This document shows positions 38,979 to 49,565 of a stretch of DNA of 64,000 nt, piece by piece. The notes beneath the pieces are model-generated. The model searched no databases, was not told where the DNA came from, and saw only the letters and a program-made list of their open reading frames with translations. Both the position numbers and the translations under genes were made by a program. The stretch lies in NCBI RefSeq assembly GCF_001482405.1, contig NZ_LPXO01000006.1:236378-300377 (forward strand), in the 5' to 3' direction. The stretch comes from Pseudoponticoccus marisrubri. Lineage in GTDB: Bacteria; Pseudomonadota; Alphaproteobacteria; Rhodobacterales; Rhodobacteraceae. Each line of letters begins with the position of its first letter. Position 1 is the first letter of the stretch.

Positions 38979-40133
38979 ATGTCCAAGCGGGACTATTACG
39001 ATGTGCTCGGCGTGGCCAAGGGGGCCTCGGCGGACGAGATCAAGAAGGCCTATCGCAAGAAGGCCAAGGAACTGCATCCCGACCGCAACGCGGACAATCC
39101 CAATGCCGAGGCGCAGTTCAAGGAAGCCAACGAGGCCTATGACGTCCTGAAGGACGCCGAGAAGAAGGCGGCCTATGATCGGTTCGGCCATGCCGCGTTC
39201 GAAGGCGGCATGGGCGGCGGTGGCGGGCGCCCCGGCGGCGGCTTCGGCGCCGGCCAGCAGGGCGATTTCGCCAGCGCTTTTTCCGACGTGTTCGACGACC
39301 TGTTCGGCGATTTCATGGGCGGCCGCCAAGGAGGGCGGCAGCGCGCCGCGCGCGGCGCGGATCTGCGCTACAACCTGCGCGTGACGCTGGAAGAGGCCTA
39401 TAACGGGCTGCAGAAGACGATCAACGTGCCGACCTCGGTGCCCTGCGACGAGTGCAACGGCTCGGGCGCCGAGGGCGGGGCCGAGCCCACGACCTGCCCG
39501 ACCTGTTCGGGCATGGGCAAGGTGCGCGCGACCCAAGGCTTCTTCACGGTGGAACGGACCTGCCCGACCTGTTCGGGACTGGGTCAGATCATCAAGAACC
39601 CCTGCAACAAGTGCGGCGGTGCGGGGCGCGTCCAGAAGGATCGTGCGCTGTCGGTGAACATCCCCGCCGGGGTCGAGACGGGCACGCGGATCCGGCTGGC
39701 CGGCGAAGGCGAAGCCGGCATGCGCGGCGGACCCCCGGGCGACCTCTACATCTTCATCGAGGTCTCGCCGCACAAGATCTTCGAGCGCGAAGGGACCGAG
39801 TTGCATTGCCGGGTGCCCGTGGCCATGACGGCGGCCGCTCTGGGCGGCGATATCGAGGTGCCGACCATCGATGGCGGCCGCTCTCGGGTCAAGATCCCCG
39901 CCGGCAGCCAGTCGGGACGGCAGATGCGCTTGCGCGGCAAGGGCATGCCCGCCCTGCGCGGCGGCGGCCATGGCGACATGTTCATCGAACTGGCCGTCGA
40001 AACGCCGGTCAATCTCAGCTCCAAGCAAAAGGAGCTGCTGCGCGAGTTCGAGGCGCTGAGCGATGACAACAACCCAGAAAGCTCCAGCTTCTTCAGCTCG
40101 GTCAAGCATTTCTGGGATTCGATGAAGGGGTGA
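38979..40133 (+). CDS. dnaJ: Molecular chaperone DnaJ
   Basis: The protein has 384 residues from ATG 38979 with AAGGAGGA upstream. The J domain contains HPD ([18 protein letters not shown]). A glycine-rich linker ([17 protein letters not shown]) is followed by four CxxCxGxG-type zinc repeats ([32 protein letters not shown]) and the C-terminal substrate domain. It stimulates DnaK ATPase. It is cotranscribed with dnaK past the hairpin. Confidence 0.98.
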   Translation: MSKRDYYDVLGVAKGASADEIKKAYRKKAKELHPDRNADNPNAEAQFKEANEAYDVLKDAEKKAAYDRFGHAAFEGGMGGGGGRPGGGFGAGQQGDFASAFSDVFDDLFGDFMGGRQGGRQRAARGADLRYNLRVTLEEAYNGLQKTINVPTSVPCDECNGSGAEGGAEPTTCPTCSGMGKVRATQGFFTVERTCPTCSGLGQIIKNPCNKCGGAGRVQKDRALSVNIPAGVETGTRIRLAGEGEAGMRGGPPGDLYIFIEVSPHKIFEREGTELHCRVPVAMTAAALGGDIEVPTIDGGRSRVKIPAGSQSGRQMRLRGKGMPALRGGGHGDMFIELAVETPVNLSSKQKELLREFEALSDDNNPESSSFFSSVKHFWDSMKG

Positions 40134-40141
40134 ATTGCCGA

Positions 40142-40240
40142 ACCGAGCCTACGGGTTCGGTAACCGCTCCGCGGGAGCGGTCAGGTACTTTACGGTCGGA
40201 GACCGCACCGTACCGAGCCCTCGGGCTCGGTGACCGCTCC
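40142..40240. repeat. Two direct repeats 70 bp apart, each forming a hairpin
   Basis: The 29-base units at 40142–40170 and 40212–40240 agree at 25 positions. Each begins with ACCGAGCC and has a second arm (GGGTTCGGT or GGCTCGGT) that can pair with it, and the sequence differences keep the stem. Another perfect 8-base hairpin (ACCGCTCC with GGAGCGGT, loop GCG) follows the first unit at 40163–40181. The cluster lies after dnaJ and may work as a terminator or RNA-stability element. Confidence 0.65.
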
Positions 40241-40256
40241 GGGAACCGGTGGGTCG

Positions 40257-40271
40257 TTAACCGGCTGCTAA
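40257..40271 (+). promoter_or_regulatory. CtrA-like site upstream of radC
   Basis: TTAA-N7-CTAA lies 24 bases before the radC start. It differs by one base from the full CtrA consensus TTAA-N7-TTAA. Such near matches occur by chance, though rarely in GC-rich DNA. Confidence 0.3.
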
Positions 40272-40295
40272 CCCGCCGCACGCCAAGATGCGGGC

Positions 40296-41060
40296 ATGAC
40301 CCGCATCAGGCATTTCTCCGACGCGCAACCGGCGCTCTTCCAAGGTGAGGAGGCCACCGCCGAACCGCTTGCGGCCGGCAGCAAGCTGCCCTCCTATATC
40401 CGCGATCATCGGGCGCGCCTGCGGGACCGCTTCCTGTCCGGTGGGCCCGAGGCACTGCCGGATTACGAAATGCTTGAGCTGGTCCTCTTCCGCGCCATCC
40501 CGCGCCGGGACGTGAAACCGCTGGCGCGGCAGCTTCTGGACAGTTTCGGCGACTTCAACGGCGTTTTGTCAGCCCCTGCCGCGCGCCTGCAGGAGGTCGA
40601 CGGGGTCGGGCCGGCCGTGGTGACCGAACTCAAGATCGTCGAGGCCGCGGCGCACAGGCTGGCGCAATCTCGCGTTTTGAAGAAACACGTGGTCAGCAGT
40701 TGGGACGCCTTGCTCGACTACTGCCAGACCGCCATGGCCCATAACGAAATCGAGCAGTTCCGCGTGCTCTACCTCGACCGCAAGAACGTGCTCATCGCGG
40801 ATGAGGCACAGGCCCGCGGGACCGTGGATCACGTGCCGGTCTACCCGCGCGAAGTCGTCAAGCGTGCGCTGGAGCTCAACGCCTCGGCGCTGATCCTCGT
40901 GCACAACCACCCTTCCGGTGATCCCACGCCCAGCGGGGCCGATATCGACATGACCGCCCAGATCCAGGCCGCGGCCGAAGCATTGGGCCTGACTTTGCAC
41001 GACCACCTGGTGATCGGGCGGTCGCGTGAACTCAGCTTCCGCGCCGAAGGGCTGCTGTGA
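40296..41060 (+). CDS. radC: RadC family JAB/MPN-domain protein
   Basis: The 254-residue protein has N-terminal helix-hairpin-helix elements (AARLQEVDGVGPAVVTELK) and a C-terminal RadC-type JAMM metal-binding motif HNHPSGDPTPSGADID, with the second part LTLHDHLVIG. Despite its name, its role in DNA repair is unproven. The start was chosen at ATG 40296, 24 bases after the CtrA-like site; the first 30 residues are poorly conserved. It is convergent with the OmpA fusion gene, six bases apart. Confidence 0.92.
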   Translation: MTRIRHFSDAQPALFQGEEATAEPLAAGSKLPSYIRDHRARLRDRFLSGGPEALPDYEMLELVLFRAIPRRDVKPLARQLLDSFGDFNGVLSAPAARLQEVDGVGPAVVTELKIVEAAAHRLAQSRVLKKHVVSSWDALLDYCQTAMAHNEIEQFRVLYLDRKNVLIADEAQARGTVDHVPVYPREVVKRALELNASALILVHNHPSGDPTPSGADIDMTAQIQAAAEALGLTLHDHLVIGRSRELSFRAEGLL

Positions 41061-41066
41061 GCGCGC

Positions 41067-42626
41067 TCAACGGACCCAGATCTCGACGCGGCGATTCACC
41101 TGCCGTCCCCAGCGGCTGTCATCGCAGGCCATGGGCATGGCCTCGCCAAACGCCTCGGTCGCGATCTCGATACGGCCCAGTTCGGCTGTCTCGGCTGCCT
41201 GCTCCACCGCGTCCCGCACCGTCTGGGCCCTTTGGCGCGCGATCTCGAGATTCGCCGAGGCCGGGCCTTGCCCGTCGGAAAAGCCGACAAAGACGACCTG
41301 CCGCCCGTCATAGGCACCTGTTTCCAGCGCGCGAGCCAGTTGCATCACGTTGGACCGGGATTGCGCATCCAGCCGGGTCGCGCCGGCCTCGAACCGGAAG
41401 GAGGTGGTCAACCGCCGCATGCCCGACAGCGTCTCGACCATGCGCTGCAACTCGCGCAACCCGGCGCTGCCCTCGGCCACCGTGATCGCATTGGCAAAGC
41501 GGTCGCCCTGCAGGTCGATGGACACCTCCTCGGGCGCTTGGTCGACGAAGCCGGCCCGCCGGATCACGATCTGTGCCGGCGGCGAAGCGGTGAAGGCAAG
41601 GAATTCGCGCGCAAGCTTGGGCAGACGACGTGCCGGCAGGTAGATGAACATCGGCGCGGTGAGGGGGAAATCCTCGGTCTTGATGGTCCGCCGCGCGGCC
41701 CGCAAGGCAAATCCGCAGCGCCCGGTCAGCACCAGCGGCTTGGTGTTGCCGGTCTCGGCAAAGCTGGTCAGGCCCAGCCCGAACGGGTCGCGCGTGACGC
41801 CAAACGAGAGGTCCTCGTCGGTAGGATGTCGCTCGATCTGATCGGTCCAAGTGGCCTTGAGCGGGGAGAGGAAGCGATCCTCAAGGCTTTGCGCCAAGCC
41901 CGAACCCTCGGGCTTCAGGTGCAGGGTGATAGGCGCATCGACCCCGCCCAGCTGCCGCCAATTCGTGATCCGCCCGTCCAGCACGGCCGAGAGATCGGGC
42001 AACGAGATCGCGTCCACCGGGTTGCCGGGCGCCACGACCGGCACGATGGCGTCCAGCGCGATCACGTGCGAGCGGTTAGCCTGCGTCAGGTCACCCAGCC
42101 CCTCGGCCTCTGCGGCGGCGTTCTCCTCGGCGCGGATCTCGCGCACGGCCATGACGACGTCGGCCTCGTCGGCCAGCAGGTCGGCAAAGCCCTCGTCGGT
42201 CGTGCCGAGATGCATGTGGAAGCGGCCCACCACCGTGTCGTTGGCCGCATCGGCCAGCGCATAGGTGAAGCGGCGGTCATCCAGCGCCAGCCGGGTCGCA
42301 GTCAGCCCGTTGCGCAGGGCAAAGCCCTCGATCAGCGCGGGCAGCAGCACGCGGCCGATCGTGGCGGAGCCCGAGATCGTGACCTCGGCCACGTAATCGG
42401 TCAGGGAGGGGCAGCCCACGCCGTCGCAAAGCACGCCCGAGCCATCGACCGTCAGCTCGCCATATTGCGTCTCGATGCGATAGAACTGGCCGTCAAAGCC
42501 CAGAAGCGTGCCGGTCAGCTCGATGGCCCCGTCGCGCGACCGCAACGTGACGTCCTGGGCCCATGCCGCAAGGGGGCCGAGCACAACAAAAAGTGCGGCG
42601 AAGATCGCCGCACGGGTGGTCCACAT
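41067..42626 (-). CDS. Phosphate-binding-like (PstS fold) periplasmic domain fused to OmpA domain
   Basis: The 519-residue protein has a signal peptide (FAALFVVLGPLAAWAQ). Residues about 80–350 resemble a PstS-like solute-binding domain (VVAPGNPVDAISLPDLSAVL, RITNWRQLGGVDAPITL). The C-terminal 110 residues are an OmpA peptidoglycan-binding domain (VFVGFSDGQGPASANLEIAR, RQVNRRVEIWVR). An N-terminal strand-rich segment with two cysteines precedes both. It may tether a ligand sensor to the cell wall. It is followed at its 5' side by the unknown anchored protein at 42648–43631, likely cotranscribed (21-base gap). Confidence 0.85.
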   Translation of the reverse strand: MWTTRAAIFAALFVVLGPLAAWAQDVTLRSRDGAIELTGTLLGFDGQFYRIETQYGELTVDGSGVLCDGVGCPSLTDYVAEVTISGSATIGRVLLPALIEGFALRNGLTATRLALDDRRFTYALADAANDTVVGRFHMHLGTTDEGFADLLADEADVVMAVREIRAEENAAAEAEGLGDLTQANRSHVIALDAIVPVVAPGNPVDAISLPDLSAVLDGRITNWRQLGGVDAPITLHLKPEGSGLAQSLEDRFLSPLKATWTDQIERHPTDEDLSFGVTRDPFGLGLTSFAETGNTKPLVLTGRCGFALRAARRTIKTEDFPLTAPMFIYLPARRLPKLAREFLAFTASPPAQIVIRRAGFVDQAPEEVSIDLQGDRFANAITVAEGSAGLRELQRMVETLSGMRRLTTSFRFEAGATRLDAQSRSNVMQLARALETGAYDGRQVVFVGFSDGQGPASANLEIARQRAQTVRDAVEQAAETAELGRIEIATEAFGEAMPMACDDSRWGRQVNRRVEIWVR

Positions 42627-42647
42627 GAGATGCCTGCCATCCTCGTG

Positions 42648-43631
42648 TTATCGTCCGGCGATCTTCATGTCTTCGACGAGGTTTTTCAACACCAGAAAGT
42701 CGCCAGTGCTGTCGCAGGCGGGGATATCCAGCGTCAGGTCGCGGACCCGCAGGCCCTCGGGGCCGCGCAGCTCCAGCGTCTGGGCCTCGACCGTCTGGTC
42801 GCAATTGGCCTCGGTCACCTCGGCCTCGACCGAGATCGCGATCTCGCCCTCGGTCCGAGCCGTGCCCGAGGGGAAGGAATAGATCTCGGCCAGCAGCGCC
42901 TTCGGCGCATCCGCCGCGCCGAGCCGGACAAGGAAGCCGCCTTCGCCGCGCGCCGCGGCAGCCAGGTCACCCGAGGCCGCAGCCCAGACATGGCCGTCGG
43001 TGAAATAGGCAGCGCCGTATTCGCGGGCGTGCAGCTGCAGCCCGGCGCCGCCGGTCCATTGTACGGCCACGCGGTCGTAGAAATCCAGCGAGGAGACCTC
43101 GAGCATGGCCATGGCGCCATCGCCATTGGCAAAGGACGCGATGAACACCGCCTGCTGCGCCAAGGCCGGCACCGAGAGCGACAGCGTGCCATCGGGCTGC
43201 ACCGTCTCGGTGAACATCAGGCCCTGGTGGTGGAAGGTCACGCGCTCGCTGGCCTTGCAGGGGGCGGTCAGCGTGAGATCCGCCATCGCGCCGGCGGCGG
43301 GCTTGGCCACGAGCTCCACGCCGCAGTCGAAGCCTCCAGCGGCCGGGTTGCCCGGCAGATCGCCCAGCTCCGGCGTCTCGTCCTCCAGCGCGGCATCCAC
43401 GGCGGCAAGCGTGACGGTCTGGTCCGGCAGAGCCTGGTCCTGCGCGGCATCCACCGGCAGGCGGGGCTGCACGGCCGACGAGGCCGGCTGGATGTCGGTC
43501 ACGTCCAGCGCTTGGTCGGGGGCCGCGGCCGACTGGCCGGGCAGGGCCAGGCCGAACTGCATGACATAGCCGATGGCCAGCGCGCAGATCAGCGTCGCAC
43601 CGCCGAGAATGTAGCTCTTGAAACGCGCCAT
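42648..43631 (-). CDS. Uncharacterised membrane-anchored protein
   Basis: The 327-residue protein has one N-terminal membrane segment (about 7–26, YILGGATLICALAIGYVMQF), a proline- and alanine-rich linker and a predicted extracytoplasmic domain with paired cysteines (GGFDCGVELV, LTAPCKASER, EANCDQTV, IPACDSTG). I recognise no enzymatic motif. It lies between secA and the OmpA fusion gene on the same strand; the neighbourhood suggests an envelope role. Confidence 0.75.
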   Translation of the reverse strand: MARFKSYILGGATLICALAIGYVMQFGLALPGQSAAAPDQALDVTDIQPASSAVQPRLPVDAAQDQALPDQTVTLAAVDAALEDETPELGDLPGNPAAGGFDCGVELVAKPAAGAMADLTLTAPCKASERVTFHHQGLMFTETVQPDGTLSLSVPALAQQAVFIASFANGDGAMAMLEVSSLDFYDRVAVQWTGGAGLQLHAREYGAAYFTDGHVWAAASGDLAAAARGEGGFLVRLGAADAPKALLAEIYSFPSGTARTEGEIAISVEAEVTEANCDQTVEAQTLELRGPEGLRVRDLTLDIPACDSTGDFLVLKNLVEDMKIAGR

Positions 43632-43747
43632 TGGGGCCTCCTGTACTTACGGGTCAGAAGGCGGTATCGCCCGCGAACGTGGCAGGCGTGGGGCGGCGGC
43701 GCGAAACCATTGGGGCATCGCCCCGGTCCCGTGCCGCCGCCGGGCGA

Positions 43748-46477
<2,730 letters not shown>

Positions 46478-46651
46478 GGCCTGACTTCTCTGTTCCCATC
46501 ATCGTGTGCGGCATCTGCTTGCCCGCCTCGCACACAGCCCATATGACGGAACCCAAAAGACCGGCCTCGCAGAGCCTCCCGGGCATGTAAGGGGCAGGCT
46601 GAAAAGTGTCAACGCCGCGCCGTGGTGCGGCCCAGTCTGAAAGGACAATCA

Positions 46652-47506
46652 ATGACAAATCGCTTCATGAAAGCCACCGTGACCGCGCTGTGCCTCGGTC
46701 TTGCCGCGCCCGCGCTGGCGCAGGACGAGACCGTTGGCCCGGACACCGTCGTGGCGACCGTGAACGGCACCGAGATCACCGTCGCGCACATGCTGATGGC
46801 CCGGGCCAGCCTGCCCGAGCAGTACCAGCAGCTGCCGGCCGACAATCTCTGGGACGGCATCCTGAACCAGCTGGTCCAGCAGGAGGTCCTGTCGCAGGAT
46901 GACGCGGCCGAGGAAACCCTGCGCGTGCGCACCGCGCTGGACAACGAGCGCCGCTCGCTCATGGCCGGCGAGGTCATCGCGCAGGTGGCGCAGGACGCGG
47001 TCACGGACGAGGCCATCGCCGCCGCCTACGAGGCCGATTACGCCGATGCCGAGCAGGGGCTGGAATTCAACGCCTCGCACATCCTTGTCGAGAGCGAGGA
47101 AGAGGCGCAGGCCATCGTGCAGGAACTGGCCGATGGCGCCGATTTCGCCGAAACCGCGCGCGAGAAGTCGACCGGCCCGTCGGGGGCCAATGGCGGTGCG
47201 CTCAACTGGTTCAGCGCCGGCATGATGGTGCAGCCCTTCCAGGACGCGGTCGAGGCGCTGGAGGTCGGGCAGGTCTCCGACCCGGTCAAGACGCAGTTCG
47301 GCTGGCACGTGATCAAGCTGAACGAGACCCGGCCGATGGAGGCGCCCGCGCTCGAATCCGTGCGCGGCGAGATCGCCACGCAGCTGCAGCAGGAGGCCGT
47401 GACCTCCTATATCGAGACGCTGGTGGACGATGCCGAGATCACCCGCACCGGCGCGGCCGAGATCGACACCTCGGTCCTGGGCAACATGGGCCTGCTGGAA
47501 GAGTAA
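46652..47506 (+). CDS. Periplasmic parvulin-type peptidyl-prolyl isomerase
   Basis: The protein has 284 residues from ATG 46652 with AAAGGA upstream. A signal peptide (LCLGLAAPALAQ) is followed by a SurA-like N-terminal helical region and a parvulin domain: FNASHILVESEEEAQAIVQE, GALNWFSAGMMVQPFQDAV and KTQFGWHVIKL. It should help fold outer-membrane or periplasmic proteins. The stop overlaps the argJ start by one base (TAATG), so they are translationally coupled. Confidence 0.93.
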   Translation: MTNRFMKATVTALCLGLAAPALAQDETVGPDTVVATVNGTEITVAHMLMARASLPEQYQQLPADNLWDGILNQLVQQEVLSQDDAAEETLRVRTALDNERRSLMAGEVIAQVAQDAVTDEAIAAAYEADYADAEQGLEFNASHILVESEEEAQAIVQELADGADFAETAREKSTGPSGANGGALNWFSAGMMVQPFQDAVEALEVGQVSDPVKTQFGWHVIKLNETRPMEAPALESVRGEIATQLQQEAVTSYIETLVDDAEITRTGAAEIDTSVLGNMGLLEE

Positions 47507-48732
47507 TGGCCAAGCTCCCGCGCTCTCCGCTCGCCCCCGACCGGTTTCCGGACATGCCGGAGATCGGCGGGCTGCGGCTTGCCACCGTCGAGGCCGGCGT
47601 GCGCTATGCCGGGCGGCGGGACGTCATGCTGGCGCTGCTCGCTCCGGGCAGCGCCGTTGCGGGCGTCTTCACCCGTTCGGCCACGCGTTCGGCCAACGTG
47701 CTGGACTGCCAGCGCAAGATCGGGGCCGAGGCGGAGGGCGCGGGGGCGGCGATCCTCGTCAATTCCGGAAATTCCAACGCCTTCACCGGCCGCGCCGGCG
47801 AGGGCTCGGTGCAGGCAATCTGCACTGCCGTCTCTAAGGCGACCGGCCTGCCGCAGGCGCGCGTCTTCACCAGCGCCACGGGCGTGATCGGCGAGCGGCT
47901 GCCGCATGACCGGATCACCGACCGGATCGGCGCCCTGGTCAACGGGCTGGCCCCGGGCAAGCTGGGCGAGGCGGCCGAGGCGATCATGACCACCGACACC
48001 TTCCCCAAGGGGGCGGCGGCCGAGCTGGTCATCGACGGGCAGACCGTGCGCATCGCAGGGATCGCCAAGGGCTCGGGCATGATCGCGCCCGACATGGCCA
48101 CGATGCTGGTCTACATCTTCACCGACGCCCGGATCGAACGGTCCCAGTTGCAGCAGATGCTGGGCGCGCTGAACGACCGGACCTTCAACAACATCACCGT
48201 GGACAGCGACACCTCGACCTCGGACACGCTTCTGATGGCGGCGACCGGTGCCTCGGGCGTCGATGTCACCGGGCATGACGGGTTCCGCGACGCGCTGCAT
48301 GGCGTGATGCTGGACCTCGCCCACCAGGTGGTGCGCGACGGCGAAGGCGCGACCAAGTTCGTCACCGTTCAGGTGACCGGCGCGGCCTCGGATGCCGATG
48401 CGCGCACGCATGCGCTGGCCATCGCGAATTCGCCGCTGGTCAAGACGGCCATCGCCGGCGAGGACCCGAACTGGGGCCGTATCGTCATGGCCGTGGGCAA
48501 GTCCGGCGCGGCCGCCGATCGCGACCTGCTGACCATCCGCTTCGGCGACGTGCTGGTGGCCGAGAAGGGCTGGGTGGCCGAGAGCTACCGCGAGGAACAG
48601 GGCGCCGCGCAGATGAAACAGGCCGAGATCGAGATCGGCGTCGATATCGGGCTGGGCGCCGGGCAGGCGACCGTCTGGACCTGCGACCTCACCCATGGCT
48701 ACATCTCGATCAACGCGGATTACAGGTCCTAG
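47506..48732 (+). CDS. argJ: Bifunctional glutamate N-acetyltransferase / amino-acid acetyltransferase
   Basis: The 408-residue protein has the self-cleavage region KGSGMIAPDMATMLVYIFTD near residue 186, where ArgJ is cut before the Thr of ATML to form alpha and beta chains. LVNSGNSNAFTGRAG and VDSDTSTSDTLLMAATG are other ArgJ signatures. It recycles the acetyl group in arginine synthesis. It is coupled with the parvulin gene upstream and followed by mutT. Confidence 0.97.
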   Translation: MAKLPRSPLAPDRFPDMPEIGGLRLATVEAGVRYAGRRDVMLALLAPGSAVAGVFTRSATRSANVLDCQRKIGAEAEGAGAAILVNSGNSNAFTGRAGEGSVQAICTAVSKATGLPQARVFTSATGVIGERLPHDRITDRIGALVNGLAPGKLGEAAEAIMTTDTFPKGAAAELVIDGQTVRIAGIAKGSGMIAPDMATMLVYIFTDARIERSQLQQMLGALNDRTFNNITVDSDTSTSDTLLMAATGASGVDVTGHDGFRDALHGVMLDLAHQVVRDGEGATKFVTVQVTGAASDADARTHALAIANSPLVKTAIAGEDPNWGRIVMAVGKSGAAADRDLLTIRFGDVLVAEKGWVAESYREEQGAAQMKQAEIEIGVDIGLGAGQATVWTCDLTHGYISINADYRS

Positions 48733-48762
48733 GGCGGCACGCCCATCCTGCGGGAGCATCAC

Positions 48763-49161
48763 ATGAAAACCGTACTGGTCTCTGCCGTCGCCCTGATCGA
48801 CCCTGACGGGCGCATCCTTCTGGCACAGCGGCCCGAGGGCAAATCGATGGCCGGGCTCTGGGAATTTCCCGGCGGCAAGGTCGAGCCCGGCGAGACGCCC
48901 GAAGTGGCGCTGATCCGCGAGCTGCAGGAAGAACTTGGCATCGACACCTGGGCCAGTTGCCTGGCGCCGCTGACCTTCGCCTCGCACAGCTACGAGAATT
49001 TCCACCTGCTTATGCCGCTGTTTGCCTGCCGCAAGTGGCAGGGCACACCGGTCTCGGCCGAGGGGCAGGCGCTGAAATGGGTGCGGGCGAACCAGCTGCG
49101 CGACTACCCGATGCCCCCGGCGGACATTCCGCTGATTCCGATCCTGCGGGACTGGCTGTAA
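48763..49161 (+). CDS. mutT: 8-oxo-dGTP diphosphatase
   Basis: The 132-residue Nudix protein has the full box [20 protein letters not shown] followed by ELGI. The N-terminus [20 protein letters not shown] and the C-terminal [18 protein letters not shown] match MutT. It hydrolyses 8-oxo-dGTP and prevents mutations from oxidised nucleotides. It starts 30 bases after argJ. Confidence 0.92.
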   Translation: MKTVLVSAVALIDPDGRILLAQRPEGKSMAGLWEFPGGKVEPGETPEVALIRELQEELGIDTWASCLAPLTFASHSYENFHLLMPLFACRKWQGTPVSAEGQALKWVRANQLRDYPMPPADIPLIPILRDWL

Positions 49162-49341
49162 AGGGGCGGTCAGTTTTCGGGCAAACCGCGTCAGAATCGG
49201 GCAAAATGCCGGAGTCAATCAGGTTATTTGCAATGCTTAACGCATTAGTGAGCAAATACTGCATTTCCGTGACATGATTTACTCGATTTGTTAACCGACC
49301 CGCCATACCTTTCAATGACAAGACCATTGGGAGGATGAAAC

Positions 49342-49473
49342 GTGCTGAAAACCGTACTTCTTGGAACCTGCGTCTCTGTTCAAGGCTTTCTGGAAAAGAA
49401 ATTGCCGGACGGGCGCATCGTGGTGCGCGTAGGCGACCGCATGTTTACCGGCCGTCCGGTCGGTACCGCATGA
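49342..49473 (+). CDS. Small conserved-looking protein, 43 residues, GTG start
   Basis: The frame starts at GTG 49342, has the strong ribosome site GGGAGGA eight bases upstream and ends TGA at 49471–49473. The product reads LKTVLLGTCVSVQGFLEKK, then PDGRIVVRVGDRMFTGRPVG. A strong site, a good terminator 45 bases later and codons like its neighbours support a real gene. It has no signal peptide and no known domain. I recall similar tiny proteins in roseobacters but cannot name a function. Confidence 0.65.
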   Translation: MLKTVLLGTCVSVQGFLEKKLPDGRIVVRVGDRMFTGRPVGTA

Positions 49474-49517
49474 GGCATCACATGCCCCGGTTCCAAGGGG
49501 TCTGACACCACGAACGA

Positions 49518-49543
49518 AAAAGCCCCCGTTACCGGGGGCTTTT
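49518..49543. terminator. Bidirectional intrinsic terminator between the 43-aa gene and infB
   Basis: AAAAGCCCCCG (49518–49528) pairs perfectly with CGGGGGCTTTT (49533–49543) around the loop TTAC. T runs follow on both strands, so it terminates both the plus-strand small gene and the minus-strand infB operon. Confidence 0.85.
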
Positions 49544-49565
49544 GCTTATTCGGATCAAGCCGGTC

